The notes under the pieces: model-generated
Database searches by the model: none
Told to the model about the DNA's origin: nothing
Seen by the model: the letters and a program-made list of their open reading frames with translations, nothing else
Program-made: the position numbers and the translations under genes
Part shown: one piece after another, positions 12,368-23,693 of the stretch
Layout: each line of letters begins with the position of its first letter
Numbering within the stretch: position 1 is the first letter of the stretch
NCBI GenBank assembly: GCA_003693705.1
Contig: RBZT01000468.1
Location: 1,713 to 56,324, forward strand
DNA length: 54,612 nucleotides
Source of the DNA: Polymyxa betae
Lineage: Eukaryota > Endomyxa > Phytomyxea > Plasmodiophorida > Plasmodiophoridae
Direction of reading: 5' to 3'

Positions 12368-14125
12368 ATGGAGCCATATTCCAACGACCATTCGGACACC
12401 GACCCAGTCAGTGCGACGACTCCAACTAACGATGACGGAAGCCGCCTGTTCACCGAATTTGATGCCGTACTGATGGCACTCGACGACCGTGAATGCCTTC
12501 ATCCTTTAACAGAAACTCTGGCAGTCCCAACTCTTCCTGTTGGTAACCAACCCATGTTGGCATTCCCGCTGCATCAAATTGCACGGGCAGGATTTGAGAG
12601 TGTCATTGTTGTGGTATCCCAATCATCGCATTCAGCTGTATCTTCAAGCCTTCGCCAAGTTCTGGATGTGTTACCCATCAAAGTTCGCCTTGAAACGGTT
12701 CCGAACGGCTTAGGCACTGCTGATGGTATCAGTCTCATCTCGGATCTCTGTATCTTTGTTATTCATCGTATTTACAGCATTAAGGAGGATACGCAGTCTG
12801 ATCCAACATGACTTCCTCGTGGTTGATGCCGATGCGATTTTTACAATGCCTTTACAAGATTTGGCTGACATGCATCGTCTCAGGAACTCGGGAGCCATTG
12901 TAGGTCGTTCATTGTTTTTTGTTGATACATCTCCGCCCTGACTTCGAATACTTCCTCATACGGCTTTCAATTTAGTTTGGCTTTCTAGACGCTACTAAAC
13001 TGGATGCCTGAACCCGAGGGCGACACCTATAAACAAAAACGAAAATCTCTCACAGTTGATATCGGGCGTCATTACGTGGCGCTTGGCGACGACGACGTTC
13101 TCATGTATATCCGTTCAGCGTTAGATATAGAGACCGAGCCAACGTTCGGCCTCAGTCATCGTCTAATGAGGCGGTCAACCCTCACCATTCAGACTCGTAT
13201 ACAAACGAGTGGCGTCTCCATATTCGCTCATTGGATCTTGGATGTTCTTGATACGAAGAAAGGTAAGAACCCGATTTTCTCGTTTTCATGTATTAGCACG
13301 AAGATTGTTTTATTTTGTAGATAATTAGAACTATCTTTCAGTTTCGATTAGGCATATCGAGCATTTATGGCGAACTGCTCCCGTATCTGGTTGAACGTCA
13401 GTTTATGGATCCGTCGCCATGGGCGGAGGTCGTGGGCGACCAAAGCCGTTCCCGTCTCGCGCTAGAAATGAGCAACAGCTACGATGGCGAACGCTATCCG
13501 ATGAATGCCGTCTACGCCATGATCATGCCCGACGATTATTACTGTGTTCGTATCAACACCATTAGTTCGTATATTCGCTTCCAGCAAAAATTGTTATCGT
13601 CGCCTGCCGACTGGAGGTTCGTCTACGACGCCAACTGTGCTAATAGCGTCATGCAACGTAATGGAGCAACTAAGGCAAAAATTGTTAAAAGTTTGGTTGG
13701 TAACGGCGTGACCGTCGCTGAGGTGCTGCTAACTAGAGGATGTTAACTAACACTTAACTGAATCGTTCATCAGGGCTCGATTATCAAAGACAGTGTGATC
13801 GGTTCGGGTTGTACGATTGGGAACGGCGTTACAATCTCCGGTTGCTATCTGATGGACAACGTCGTCGTTCAAGACGGGTTCGTTTCCTGGTCTGCGTCTC
13901 CGATCTCGTGATGACTTTGTTTAGGTGCCGACTGACTGGGACTGTGATCTGCCCGCAGGCGGTTGTTCAGGATCAATGCGTTGTCAATGGCTGCGTCGTC
14001 GGAGCATCATATTCAATCGAGAGCGAGTGTAAGTCTCGAGTGTTTATCCCAACATTTCTGTACGTTAACGTATTCGGTAATCAGCCATGGCCACGAATGA
14101 GACTCTGTTCAATTCTCAGGATTGA
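12368..14125 (+). CDS. EIF2B3: Translation initiation factor eIF2B gamma subunit
   Basis: eIF2B gamma belongs to the guanine-nucleotide exchange complex that recharges eIF2 with GTP in the cytosol. The pyrophosphorylase-like N-terminal domain reads FTEFDAVLMALDDRECLHPL, then TLPVGNQPMLAFPLHQIARAG, then a phase-1 intron (GTATCA...TTTACAG) that restores GTADALRRIRSLIQHDFLVV. DADAIFTMPLQDLADMHRL corresponds to the sugar-nucleotide site region. The middle exon TLTIQTRIQTSGVSIFAHW and SIYGELLPYLVERQFMD follow family order. The C-terminus has the left-handed beta-helix hexapeptides (DSVIGSGCTIGNGVTISGC). A last GTAAGT intron leads to MATNETLFNSQD and a TGA at 14123. The start is the ATG at 12368, just before the conserved first strand. 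The canonical LAAGxGSR glycine-rich loop is poorly conserved (LMALDDRE), as is usual for the catalytically dead gamma subunit. Confidence 0.85.
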
Positions 14126-14358
14126 TAAAATAACGAAAATGATATTGATGAGAACATCACAGTTCTGGTACATTCGCGAACAACATTGCTGCGATTCCCG
14201 CAGGGGCGGTGCCGCACGCGCTCTCAAACTGCAAATATCCCTTTGTTGATCTTGTCATTTTGGGACCGACGACAGCAGATATCGTGTGGATAGAGGGCAC
14301 GCTACTGCTATTTTGTCCCATAATACGACGGGATCACTGAGATCTGTTGCCTCAGGCT

Positions 14359-16459
14359 ATGCCGATGCGGCGTCATAGCCTTCATGGGGTTGATTCCGAT
14401 CCCATCTGGCGTGATGGTCCCGTCGTTCCCAGCTATCTGCGGTTTCGTATGAACTCCAGGTCGCATATATCGTGGGCGACACCGGGTTTAGCCACGTTCC
14501 AGGAATGGGTGGCACCTTGTTTCAAACCGGTCGCCTGCAGAACGCCGCCCTTCACTTCGGCATCGTCGGGGGCCTTCTTACCCTATCACGACGCTTTGTT
14601 ACGACAATCACTGTCATCGACATCGATCCAGCGCGCCATCGATGAAGTGATTGCTGCCGTGCGTCCGACGCGCCTCTCGCTCGATCATCGCGAGAAAGTC
14701 GTGACTTTCGTCCAGATCGTTCTGAACGCCACGCTGGGCGTCAAGGTCGTACCGCATGGATCGTACGCGTTGCGAACGTTCCTGCCTGATAGCAACGTTA
14801 ATCTATCATCGTTCTTCACGCGCAATCACGACAAGAGCTGGTTCCAGCGCGTCATTCGAGCGCTCGCTTCGGACGGCGCCGAGAGCGTCGACCCGATCGT
14901 ACGTGGCGCCCAGCCACCGTACACGCCCTACTTCTCGGTCGGCGTGAAATCCGCGCTGTTCACAACGTCACCGGACGGGACGCGATCGATTCGCGTCAAT
15001 GTGAACGGCGTCTCGGTAGAGATCGGCTGTAATCAAGGCAGGTCGGTGGCCGTCACCGCTTTCCTTGAAGACGCCGATCGACGCATCGGACGCAATCACC
15101 TGCTGAAGCGTACCTTGATCCTGACGAAACTGTTTCTTGCGAACGAGGCGCGGGTGACGCGTCTACTGCCCTCTGGCGCCGTCATCGCCATCGTCCTGCA
15201 GGCGTTCGCGTTGAACGATGATATTCGTCACCCGCTGCAAGGCATGATCCGCGCCCTGGATGCATTTCTGGCCGGTTATTGGCGATCGATTGTGTTCACG
15301 ATTCTCGGGTCGCTACCATTACGAGATCCTGGAAATCTGTAATGCTGCTCTGTATCAGTGTTCGAATCGTCTAATAGCTCTGCACAAACAGGCACATTAC
15401 GATGGCATCGCTGGCGCAGGACTCGAAATCACCCATCAACCTGGCGCTGCTGGCGCGGCATTCGGACGATTTCAGAATCGCGCCCGATATGAAGAAGGAC
15501 GATGATGGAAACCAGATCACGTTCCAGCCGACGGCCCTGAACGTCATGGACCCGCTCGATACCTCTGTGAACTTAACCGCTCGTGTCACCTTGGCCGAAG
15601 CCGCCGAGATCCGCGAATCCATTCAGCACTCGCTGTCCGATCTGAAACTGCAGCTGCGTTTCTGGGCTGATTCCACGGCCGTCACCAACGACGCCGATAC
15701 ATTCGCCTGGGTCTGTCAGCATGTCTTCCGTCGTAGCTGCGATCGATACAGTGTATGATCTCTGCATCAGACACCGCTGCTTGAATCTCATTTGTATTGT
15801 AGACGTTGATTTCGGCTCAGAAGTTCGCGGACAAGGGCGCCGATGGCGGCAACGATATCTTGCAGGCGAATCTGGATTTTCTCACCGAACAAGTCCATCA
15901 CGCTGGCAAGTTTGATCTGCCGAAGATCGCCGAGGCAGATCTCATCCGTCTGATGGAGCAGATTTTGGAGCAGAACGGCGGTACAGTGACAGTCGGCAAG
16001 ATGGGCTCATTAATGCACGAAGCCACCAATAATCATTCATTGCCGGCCATGATCAAATCGCGATTCGGCGGCCTGAAGAAGCTTCTGAAACGCCACGAGA
16101 ACATCTTCCAGGTCGGGGCAGATCATCCACACAATCCACATGTGTCGCTGAGGCCGCTGAGCATGCGGCGAGCATCGCTCAGGGCGCCATCAAGCCCTGA
16201 TGCTGCCCAGCAGCCGATCTTGCCGCTGATGACGCCGTCGCCCAAACGATCGATGGGTTCCCCATCTCCGTCGCCGAAGCGATCTGTGTTACCCTCACCG
16301 ACGACGTTATTGTTCTCAAAATCAGGATCATTCACACTGAGTGGTGATCGGAAATCGTCCAGTGCCGATCTCAATTTTGATTCCATCGCCTTAACTAGTA
16401 AGGATGGTAAATATGCACATAGCAGCGAAGCATTGAAAGCTCTAGCTGATCGATTGTAA
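14359..16459 (+). CDS. Degenerate nucleotidyltransferase fused to LOTUS/OST-HTH-like domain
   Basis: Three exons are joined by a phase-2 intron at 15339-15391 and a phase-0 intron at 15753-15802. The N-terminal half has the TUTase/non-canonical poly(A) polymerase layout: HGSYALRTFLPDSNVNL matches the GS...SDxDL active-site motif, but both Asp are Asn, and the third carboxylate position reads VSVEIGCN. RLLPSGAVIAIVLQAFAL is the central helical domain and ALNVMDPLDTSVNLTARV is the PAP-associated 'DP...N' motif. The C-terminal half, DLIRLMEQILEQNGGTVTVG followed by GGLKKLLKRHENIFQV, is a good LOTUS/OST-HTH winged helix, an RNA-binding fold. A Ser/Pro-rich tail follows. I infer a catalytically dead RNA-binding or scaffold protein. 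The ATG at 14359 is the first in frame, and an upstream exon is possible. Confidence 0.65.
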
Positions 16460-16997
16460 AATTGTATAATGTACATTGCAGTTTTGCAGAGAGTATACAA
16501 CTGATCGTTCTCTTCGTAATCGGGATATGATGTGCTTGGCGGCTGCTTGTAGCATCCTTGCCCTATTGCATACCGGTTGATGTCGTTTAGTCACATCACA
16601 TCGGTCGGTCTCGTTCCGTTTTGGGGGTCTGGTTTGGCTGTGATCAACTCTAAACGGTTGGCCAACGAACAGTGACTCAAGATAACTTTACAATAGATCG
16701 AGATAGTAGTTGTAACAGGTCGGGAGCCTATCTTTATTGAAATTATTCCGATCAAAATCAGAATAATTCGTTATGAATAGGACACCGTTAGTGAATAACT
16801 TCGAGACGAGTTCCTTCTTCAAATTCAATGCTATGCAGTCCCGGTTCGAGGATATTTTGTTGCTGTATTCCTGTGTTAATGAGTTGACGACGATGTGCCA
16901 TCCAATCACAAGCAAAAAATCACTTCATTTATCTCATTCTCTTGATCGATCAGTATTGCAAACAAGTTGCTACAGATTAGAAAGGTGCCAGCCGACG
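16460..16997. other. Intergenic, convergent gene ends
   Basis: About 540 bp between the 3' ends of a plus-strand and a minus-strand gene. A 75-codon minus-strand frame (16688-16915) could be an extension of the small cysteine-tailed gene in another splice form, but no support for that was found. Confidence 0.35.
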
Positions 16998-17243
16998 TCA
17001 ATTGGTGGAGCAGCAGCAGGCCCACGCAAAGAACGAGCAGCAGAAACACGACGTAAAAAGGGTGCTTGGAGCGTCATCGACGGGCGCTGATTTCGCACTG
17101 AATGTGAATATGTTCATCATGAGATTCCATATTCAATGCTGGTCTGACCTCTGCCGATATTTCAATCCTGGCATTGGGACCTGCGACATGGATCCGTCTG
17201 CGTTTTCCACGTACATTAACTGCTGCGGCGGTGGCGACGACAT
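16998..17243 (-). CDS. Small CYSTM-like cysteine-tailed protein
   Basis: The ATG at 17243 starts MSSPPPQQLMYVENADGSMS, a Pro/Gln-rich head. A phase-2 intron (GTCAGA...TTCAG, about 50 nt) joins it to AKSAPVDDAPSTLFTSCFCC, and the protein ends SFFAWACCCSTN with a TGA at 16998-17000. The total is about 64 residues. A short polar head, a hydrophobic segment and a C-terminal cluster of six Cys (CFCC, CCC) are the layout of CYSTM proteins, tail-anchored stress-response proteins of eukaryotic membranes. The donor GTCAGA is weak. In the other reading frame the same exon encodes a leucine-rich TM helix (FYVVFLLLVLCVGLLLLH), so the frame choice matters; I prefer the Cys frame because its phase matches. 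Confidence 0.45.
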
Positions 17244-17693
17244 TGCCACTTTTCGATGATATCGAGTAGTGCCGACAACCAAGACCGTCGTCAAGATATT
17301 TTCTCTGATCTCCAGCTTCGGAACAGATTTTTTTGGTACATTACACAAAAGACTTCGACCATACAAGAATACACCGGATTAAATTGCCGATTCAGAACAT
17401 GCATCGTCACATTTGACTTGAAGTCTGTTTTCACCCATGAGCCATGACAATACAATTGAACCTCGCGATATGAAATGCTGTTGTTCAATCGATCCACTTT
17501 TCATCAAATGACCTTCAAATCAGATTAAAATTTGTATTTTTTTTCTAAAGTTAAAACCTTACGTTTGCCTCCAAGCGTGCATTATTAGTATCTGAAGTCC
17601 CAATGGGGGAATCAGCTTGAATTTTCTGTCCTTTAAGTAGATGATAAATTCTTGTCAAAATATGTAACGAAAACCGCAAACAACACTGTATTA
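17244..17693. other. Intergenic between two minus-strand genes
   Basis: About 450 bp upstream of the CYSTM-like start and downstream of the DNA ligase IV stop. It contains a T-rich tract near 17536. No further exon was recognised. Confidence 0.35.
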
Positions 17694-20600
17694 CTATCCG
17701 GCATTAACAGCACTCAGTAATGCTCTCGAGTAAAACAAATCGCTGCTTGCTACAATAGTTGGATCTTCGTGATGTTGAAGACAGTTATCTAGCCACACTT
17801 TGTCGATGAGTTTGATAGATATCATCATGCTATCAGTAAGGCCGGCAAGCATCGTTCTATGAAACCTAGAACGCATGAGAAACTTGGCAACAATGAGATA
17901 GAGAACGATTTCTGACTTGAAGGCAGAAACATCACAAGTTATAATGTGTGTCACATCCTGATTCAGGTCCCTCACAATCCGACCGCTGTAAACTTTAATA
18001 CAGTTCGCTATCATCATTGCTGTACTGCTAAAATGACAGTTAGACTAGATGGAAACGAGCAGCGTAAGGGATCCGACCATGGATTACCATGCAGAGCTAC
18101 ATGGGGACATTCAACAGCAGCAAAAGCGGTAACATCGCGAAACATGGTCGTCGATGTCCATAATAAATCGTATTTTGCAGAGCCCAGCTGCTTACGGAAC
18201 CGCCTATATACACGTTGAGACTTATTTTAGAGACGAAACATTCACGAACTTAATCCCACGAGGCGTCGTACTGGATCCGTCCATTGCGTCTTCGGATGAT
18301 TCTCTTGAGCAATACCACGTGTAAATCTGTACATAATCAGAATGACGACGGATCGCAGAATCGGTCAAGATAGGACGAACCCGTTTACATGTCTCTTGAT
18401 CAGGTAAACGGCCCCAAACAACACCACAATCGACGTCCATAATCGGTTTCAAACGCGCTCTTGTTTGTTGGCTTAAATGTATCCAGTACCTGTTCGAAGT
18501 GAATAACGACGACGAAGTGGTGACAGGAATTCGCCCGACCAAGGATAATAAAGAAGCTGTTCAGACTGGGAGATCGAATCTTCCACCCACTGAAACTGAA
18601 TAATATCGACATCAAACTCGGCATCGCTCGACGCCATCCGAATCAAGTTCTCGACCTGAACCGTTCTGTCACCGACAATAACCAAGTCCACCTTTCTGGC
18701 GGTCTCTTTGGTCAAATTCAGAACCAATTCGCCTAAACGAAAGCCCTGAATATCTGATAGCAAATAGTTAATAACAGCAACAGACCTCCATTTTCAACAA
18801 TATGTTTTTGGATATCTCTCGTTGTATATCGAGGTGTGCTACTGCGAACGTGAATTCGAAGCCCTTCGAATCTGAAACAAAAATGAATACGATTGGCAAT
18901 AGCTTTTAACTATTCGGACAGGGTTGACTTCACGTCGACTTTACCAATCTTGAAGTTCGGAAACGACGTCAATATCTTACCAGCCGTTGTCTATCAAGGG
19001 TCAACAGTGCTTAAGGCGAGTTGGCAACAGCAGACCTTCTTGGTTCGATGCGTAGCAGAAAGGAGCTTCTCACGAACATTGTAGCAGATTCGGCCACGAT
19101 TCGGTCCCGAAACGATCTAAGTCAACATTGTAAGAAGAAAGTGAGAAGATGAGGTAAAAGCCGACCGAGATGACGTCACTCATTGTCCAGCATTCGTACC
19201 AAAGCTTATCAGTACGAATACGAACAGCTGTTGGAAACCGGACTGTATAACCACACGATTGCTTATTCGTCGAATTGATTTCATATCCCTGGCAGCAGCA
19301 ACTCTCACATTGAACATCCAGCAGACTCGGTTTCGAATACCTTAACCTCCAGAATGACGGATTGGAATGGATCCACGACAACATTTGGGGAGACGAACTG
19401 CGAGGCAAGCGGCTGGATCAACCAATGAGCCAAGACGCCGATCCAAATGACTCAGATAACCGACTTCGAACCATGTTGGAGGTGAGTTTCTGTCGAATTT
19501 CCTGTAATGCGGTTCGAGGCGTTCCAGCAGCATATTCAGCTCGTCTTGCGTAAATCCACTACCAACCTATACAGATCGATCAGCGGTTGTCAAACGATAA
19601 CCATTGGGGGCCAACACGAATGAACGTATAGAACGTCTTCGGATGACCTTGCTCGTCAAGATTATCTTGATTGCCAACGCCCAACAGAAAGCTGTTCCTC
19701 TTTCCAAAATACACTCCTATCTGATGTTAGCAGATCGCGAGCAGATCAGCCTTGATCATACCAAGAATAAGAGCGTCCATTGTATCACACATAGCATCGC
19801 TCTACAAGCAACTTAAGAATGTGTTGATCAAGACCGATCTTCAACTCACAAGAAGATAATCGGCTTTGACTTTCATCCAGAAACTCTTATCACGAGTTCC
19901 AGTAGAATACAAACTGTCCAAATTCTTGATCAGCAATCCTTCGTTCCTGATTAACAGCACTATCAGCAACCATATCAATTATGAGATATGAAATACCCTT
20001 GGTCGATGGCATGGTCCAGCGCTGTCGTAATCTGATCCGCTTTCTCGATGATCTCTTGCTTGGATATTTCGAGTCGGTGGGAGACCTCGGAAACAATGCA
20101 TTTCTGAAGCATTTTGCGACGTTCGCGTAATGGCTACAGCAAGCTTGAGATAGCAGAAGGCGTGACGTGAAGGACTAACAAGACCAACAAGCAGCTTGCC
20201 ATCCAGATAAACGATATCGAATGCCACGTAAGCCAGATGGCAGTTAGGAATCTGACCAGCAGCAACAGCGCGATTCGTGCCGAAGCCCGCATAGCCGCCA
20301 AGAGCATCGTCCCAGACGACCAATTCCCCATCAAGGATGAACGATTCAGCAGTGATCTCCTTAAGATGCGGCTCTAATGAGGTCATATAATCGGGATATT
20401 TCTCGGACAGCTCTATCTGATTTCTGCAATAATATTCAAATGCGACCAGCCGATCTTAAACTGAGAAGAGAACCTTGAGAAGAAATGGATTCGCTCATTG
20501 TTTTTATGAATTAAACATCTTTCGCCATCAAATTTCAGTTCAACGGCCCAGCTGCCGTTCTTCATTTGCTTCATTATCGTCAGAAAAGGATCTCGGGTGA

Positions 20601-21496
20601 GAGCAGTAGTTGCTTACTTCTTCAATATCACTCCAGGCTACACGTGCAGCAAGCATCGGCCGAATAGGATTATCTGGCGATATATTAACTTCAGGAGTTG
20701 TCAATGGCGATGACGTCGGCAGATGCTGCGTGGCATTCGTGCAAACTATGATGGTAAGGAGACCGAAGCATGATGGATGATATATTGCAGACCTAACTGC
20801 AGATCGCTGGTTGCATTATACCAATCAACAGCTGATGGATGGAAAGTGGCCAGAATCGTATTATCGCCAATACCGAGCTTCAAATCTTTCAATATAATTC
20901 GCATTAGAAACTACAGCATATCACATCGGGCATCGTTCCGGCAATATCAAAACTGACCTTATGCTCCATAGCCGACGTCAGTTGAAGCGAAAGCTTACGC
21001 CAGAGAGGGAGCCGCTCAGCATGGCTTGTCAGATCCTTTATCTCCTCTAACAAGGCATTGACGTCTGCGACGGTCCAATTTGATTCCTGGACGAGCCCTT
21101 CCTCGCGAAGAATCGTCTCCAAAACATTCGTAAAGTTCGAGACGCCCTTCCGAACCGTTACTAACAGGCGTTGGGGATGCACATCTTTACCGATGCTTTC
21201 GTCGCTTGCTTCTTGTCCGCCCACTGCGATAACCGAGAAGCTTTATGGCCTTGCACAGGCCAGGCATTTGCATCGATGTAAAGCGCTGCGATTTTCTTCA
21301 CGCTGATTCCATACGTCTTCTCACGATCAAATTTAGGCACCAGAAGCCTCAGCAGCGGGAATGCATCCTCGGTTAACAGGGCCGGGATCGATTTGAAAAA
21401 CGAAACGAAAACGTCCTGTTTGTTAGCGGATCCTCGAGCCTTTTCGACTCGCTCAAGGACTTGGCAGATAACGGCAAACCGAACCTGATCGGCCAT
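17694..21496 (-). CDS. LIG4: ATP-dependent DNA ligase IV
   Basis: This is the nuclear ligase of non-homologous end joining. MADQVRFAVICQVLERVEKA begins the DNA-binding domain at the ATG at 21496; an in-frame ATG at 21571 is an alternative. FPLLRLLVPKFDREKTYGIS follows. The adenylation domain carries the nucleotidyl-lysine motif in AVELKFDGERCLIHKN (near 20550), motif III in ESFILDGELVVWDD, and motifs IV-V in EGLLIKNLDSLYSTGTRDKS and FWMKVKADYLL. The OB-fold part includes RFPTAVRIRTDKLWYECW, which is diagnostic for LIG4. Two BRCT-like regions follow: one around 18473-18770 (KVDLVIVGDR, FQWVEDSI) and a last exon at 17694-18017 (DVTHIITCDV, VWLDNCL). All catalytic residues seen are intact. It has about a dozen exons, and not every junction was traced. 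Confidence 0.85.
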
Positions 21497-22300
21497 AATT
21501 ACAACAGCTGTTCTTCTACTATCAGCATGGAGATTGAAAATTTGAAGCGCACTGCCACAGTTTATTGTCATGTTACGCTGTTTCTGAAGATTTGAGTTTC
21601 GTCAGATTTTAAAAGTGATCTCAAAACGCGTCGCTTAAGAGCAGGGCTTGACGAGAAGTTAGCCGATTAGTTGATGGAGCATTCCATCTTCTTTTTCGCT
21701 GGCATCATCTCGAACTGTTATCCAGTGACCCGGAGCGACACGCTAATACCGGCATAAACATGGCAAATAGATGTGGCGATTTGACCATTTTAGTTACGAA
21801 TGAGCGCATTGTGAAACCCATCATCAATGAGACACCCGGTTTGTAGGTATTCTGTTTTTACTATTAATAGCGGATGCACACACTAACTTTTATTGATGAA
21901 GAATGGGTCCATGCGGTGCCATAACATAGTATTGATTGTTTCAGGGTTTCCCATTGTCTGCGGCCCAAACATGTTTGTCCACGTTTTGGCTTGGGTTGAA
22001 CTCTAGATTAGATTTGAGATTCGTTGAGGCTGCCCTGGTCAAAGGCCTTTCAAGATAGGTGGACATCAAATCAACTCTAGCGCCTTCTAAAGCCAGCCTC
22101 CAATTTAACAGCGTTCGCAAACACTATTTTTGAGTAGCACGTTAAATCAGCTGACGAAGCTTATCGTAACAGTTTTGTGACAAACGATTTATAGATGTTT
22201 ATGTAGTTATGTATGATGGGTGAATTTCCAAGAGAAATGTTTCGTTTTCCGCACCGTAGAACCGGGTTGTACAATGCATACAATACATAACAGTAATATA
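21497..22300. other. Intergenic, no gene seen
   Basis: About 800 bp between the DNA ligase IV start and the stop of the next minus-strand gene. It has frequent stops on both strands and no recognisable motif. The ligase promoter should lie at its left end. Confidence 0.4.
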
Positions 22301-23647
22301 TCAAGAACTTGTAAATGTGAGGGTTCCTGATCCAGTCAAAAATACGATATCGTTGTCATTGATGAAATGAGTTTCGACTTTCAATTCCAAAGGCAGCGTT
22401 ACCAGACAGATATCTGGTCGTCGAAGCATGAGATGATTAAATGACGATATGAGCTCCGTTTGCACCAATGGAGCTATAGACACCATTTGCAGGCTTGCAC
22501 TATTATGAAGGGCCGAAATATTGTATATTCCGGCATCTCGTAGCAGTAATAGTCGAAGATCTGGTAGAGACGCTAACGAGCTGGCGTCACAGGTCAATGT
22601 TGCTCTGACCAGAATGAACGTATGTAGCCATTTGCAGTTGATTATCCAATCCAGACGAGTCAGCTGGTGAGCCGAAAACAATATTAAAATTCTTAACTGA
22701 TGCAAATAGGAAATAACGTCGAAATTCTCGATAGAGTTCGCCCCGAAAATGGCCAGCGTTCTCAACGATTTACATCTAGCTAACGCGGAGATATCGTAAA
22801 TTTTTGTAGCTGGAGCGATAAAAAGCTTTTTCAAGCATTGACATCGAGATAACGGCGTCAGATCCACATAATGCGGACAGGACAAAAACAGAACTGTAAG
22901 CGATTCAAGAAACCCGATAGGTGTGATATCCTGATAGATCTGTTCTGAACATATCATCCGACAAAAACCGTTGGTATCCTTGAGTTGAACATTCTTAAGA
23001 AGAAGATGATTTAAATGTGGCATCTTTTCCAAAAACCGAAGATCGGCAACCTTCTGGTTCGATAGATCAAGATATCGAAGCGAATTCAACGTCATGCTAA
23101 GATTTGTCTGTATATGCTCTTTTGGTACCCGACAGTTCTTAAGAATAAGATGCTCCAAAAGTGGCATCTTTTCCAAGAAGCGAAAATCGGTCAAACTCTG
23201 ATTGGAAAGGTCGAGAAATCGAAGCGAATTTGATCCCACACTTAACTTTGTCAGTAGCAGTTTTTGAGATACCCGGAGGTCGTGCGATTTTCTCCTAATC
23301 GTTAGACTTTGTAAATGGGGTGCATCTTTCAGAATGCTATGCAGAAATTCGGCGCTAATTGGTGCCCGGTTGTCATCAATCGTCACGACCTTCTGATACC
23401 CTGCTTCTCGGAAATTTCGACAAACCAAGCATAGCTTGCCGCGCAGGAATCCAGACAACCCGATGCATTTCCAGACAGACTCAGATGCTGGGCTCGGTAT
23501 CGAAAGCAGCAAACAAAGCTGATTACTAGCGTTTGGGCCAATAGATGGAGCCGGACGTATGTCGCGGCAATGACTTCCAGTGACGCCCATCACGTTTTGT
23601 GAAATCGGTGAACGCAGCAGACCGCGTCCGATCGTCGCCACCACCAA
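22301..23647 (-). CDS. Leucine-rich repeat protein with F-box-like N-terminus
   Basis: A single 448-codon frame. The region GLSGFLRGKLCLVCRNFREAG resembles the end of an F-box (hydrophobic, then L-C-L-V-C-R-N-F), where ubiquitin-ligase adaptors bind Skp1. From about residue 120 there are some ten leucine-rich repeats, such as NSLRFLDLSNQSLTDFRFLE and LRTLAIFGANSIENFDVISY. Two neighbouring units (around 23020-23210) are near copies: LDLSNQ..TDFRFLEKMP..EHLILKN against LDLSNQ..ADLRFLEKMP..NHLLLKN. The first ATG is at 23647; MGVTGSHCRD at 23587 is an equally good start. It lies 46 bp downstream of TRAPPC4 on the same strand. The target is unknown, and the F-box call is weaker than the LRR call. 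Confidence 0.65.
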   Translation of the reverse strand: MVVATIGRGLLRSPISQNVMGVTGSHCRDIRPAPSIGPNASNQLCLLLSIPSPASESVWKCIGLSGFLRGKLCLVCRNFREAGYQKVVTIDDNRAPISAEFLHSILKDAPHLQSLTIRRKSHDLRVSQKLLLTKLSVGSNSLRFLDLSNQSLTDFRFLEKMPLLEHLILKNCRVPKEHIQTNLSMTLNSLRYLDLSNQKVADLRFLEKMPHLNHLLLKNVQLKDTNGFCRMICSEQIYQDITPIGFLESLTVLFLSCPHYVDLTPLSRCQCLKKLFIAPATKIYDISALARCKSLRTLAIFGANSIENFDVISYLHQLRILILFSAHQLTRLDWIINCKWLHTFILVRATLTCDASSLASLPDLRLLLLRDAGIYNISALHNSASLQMVSIAPLVQTELISSFNHLMLRRPDICLVTLPLELKVETHFINDNDIVFLTGSGTLTFTSS

Positions 23648-23693
23648 CTTGGTTTATTTCCATCAGGGTTCTTCTGAAAGAAGTTTGCTTGAA

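Noticed and set aside
17133-17366. 77-codon minus frame starting MYGRSLLCNVPKK
   Set aside because: Its second half is the real CYSTM-like exon 1; the upstream part has no support and the ATG at 17243 is a better start.
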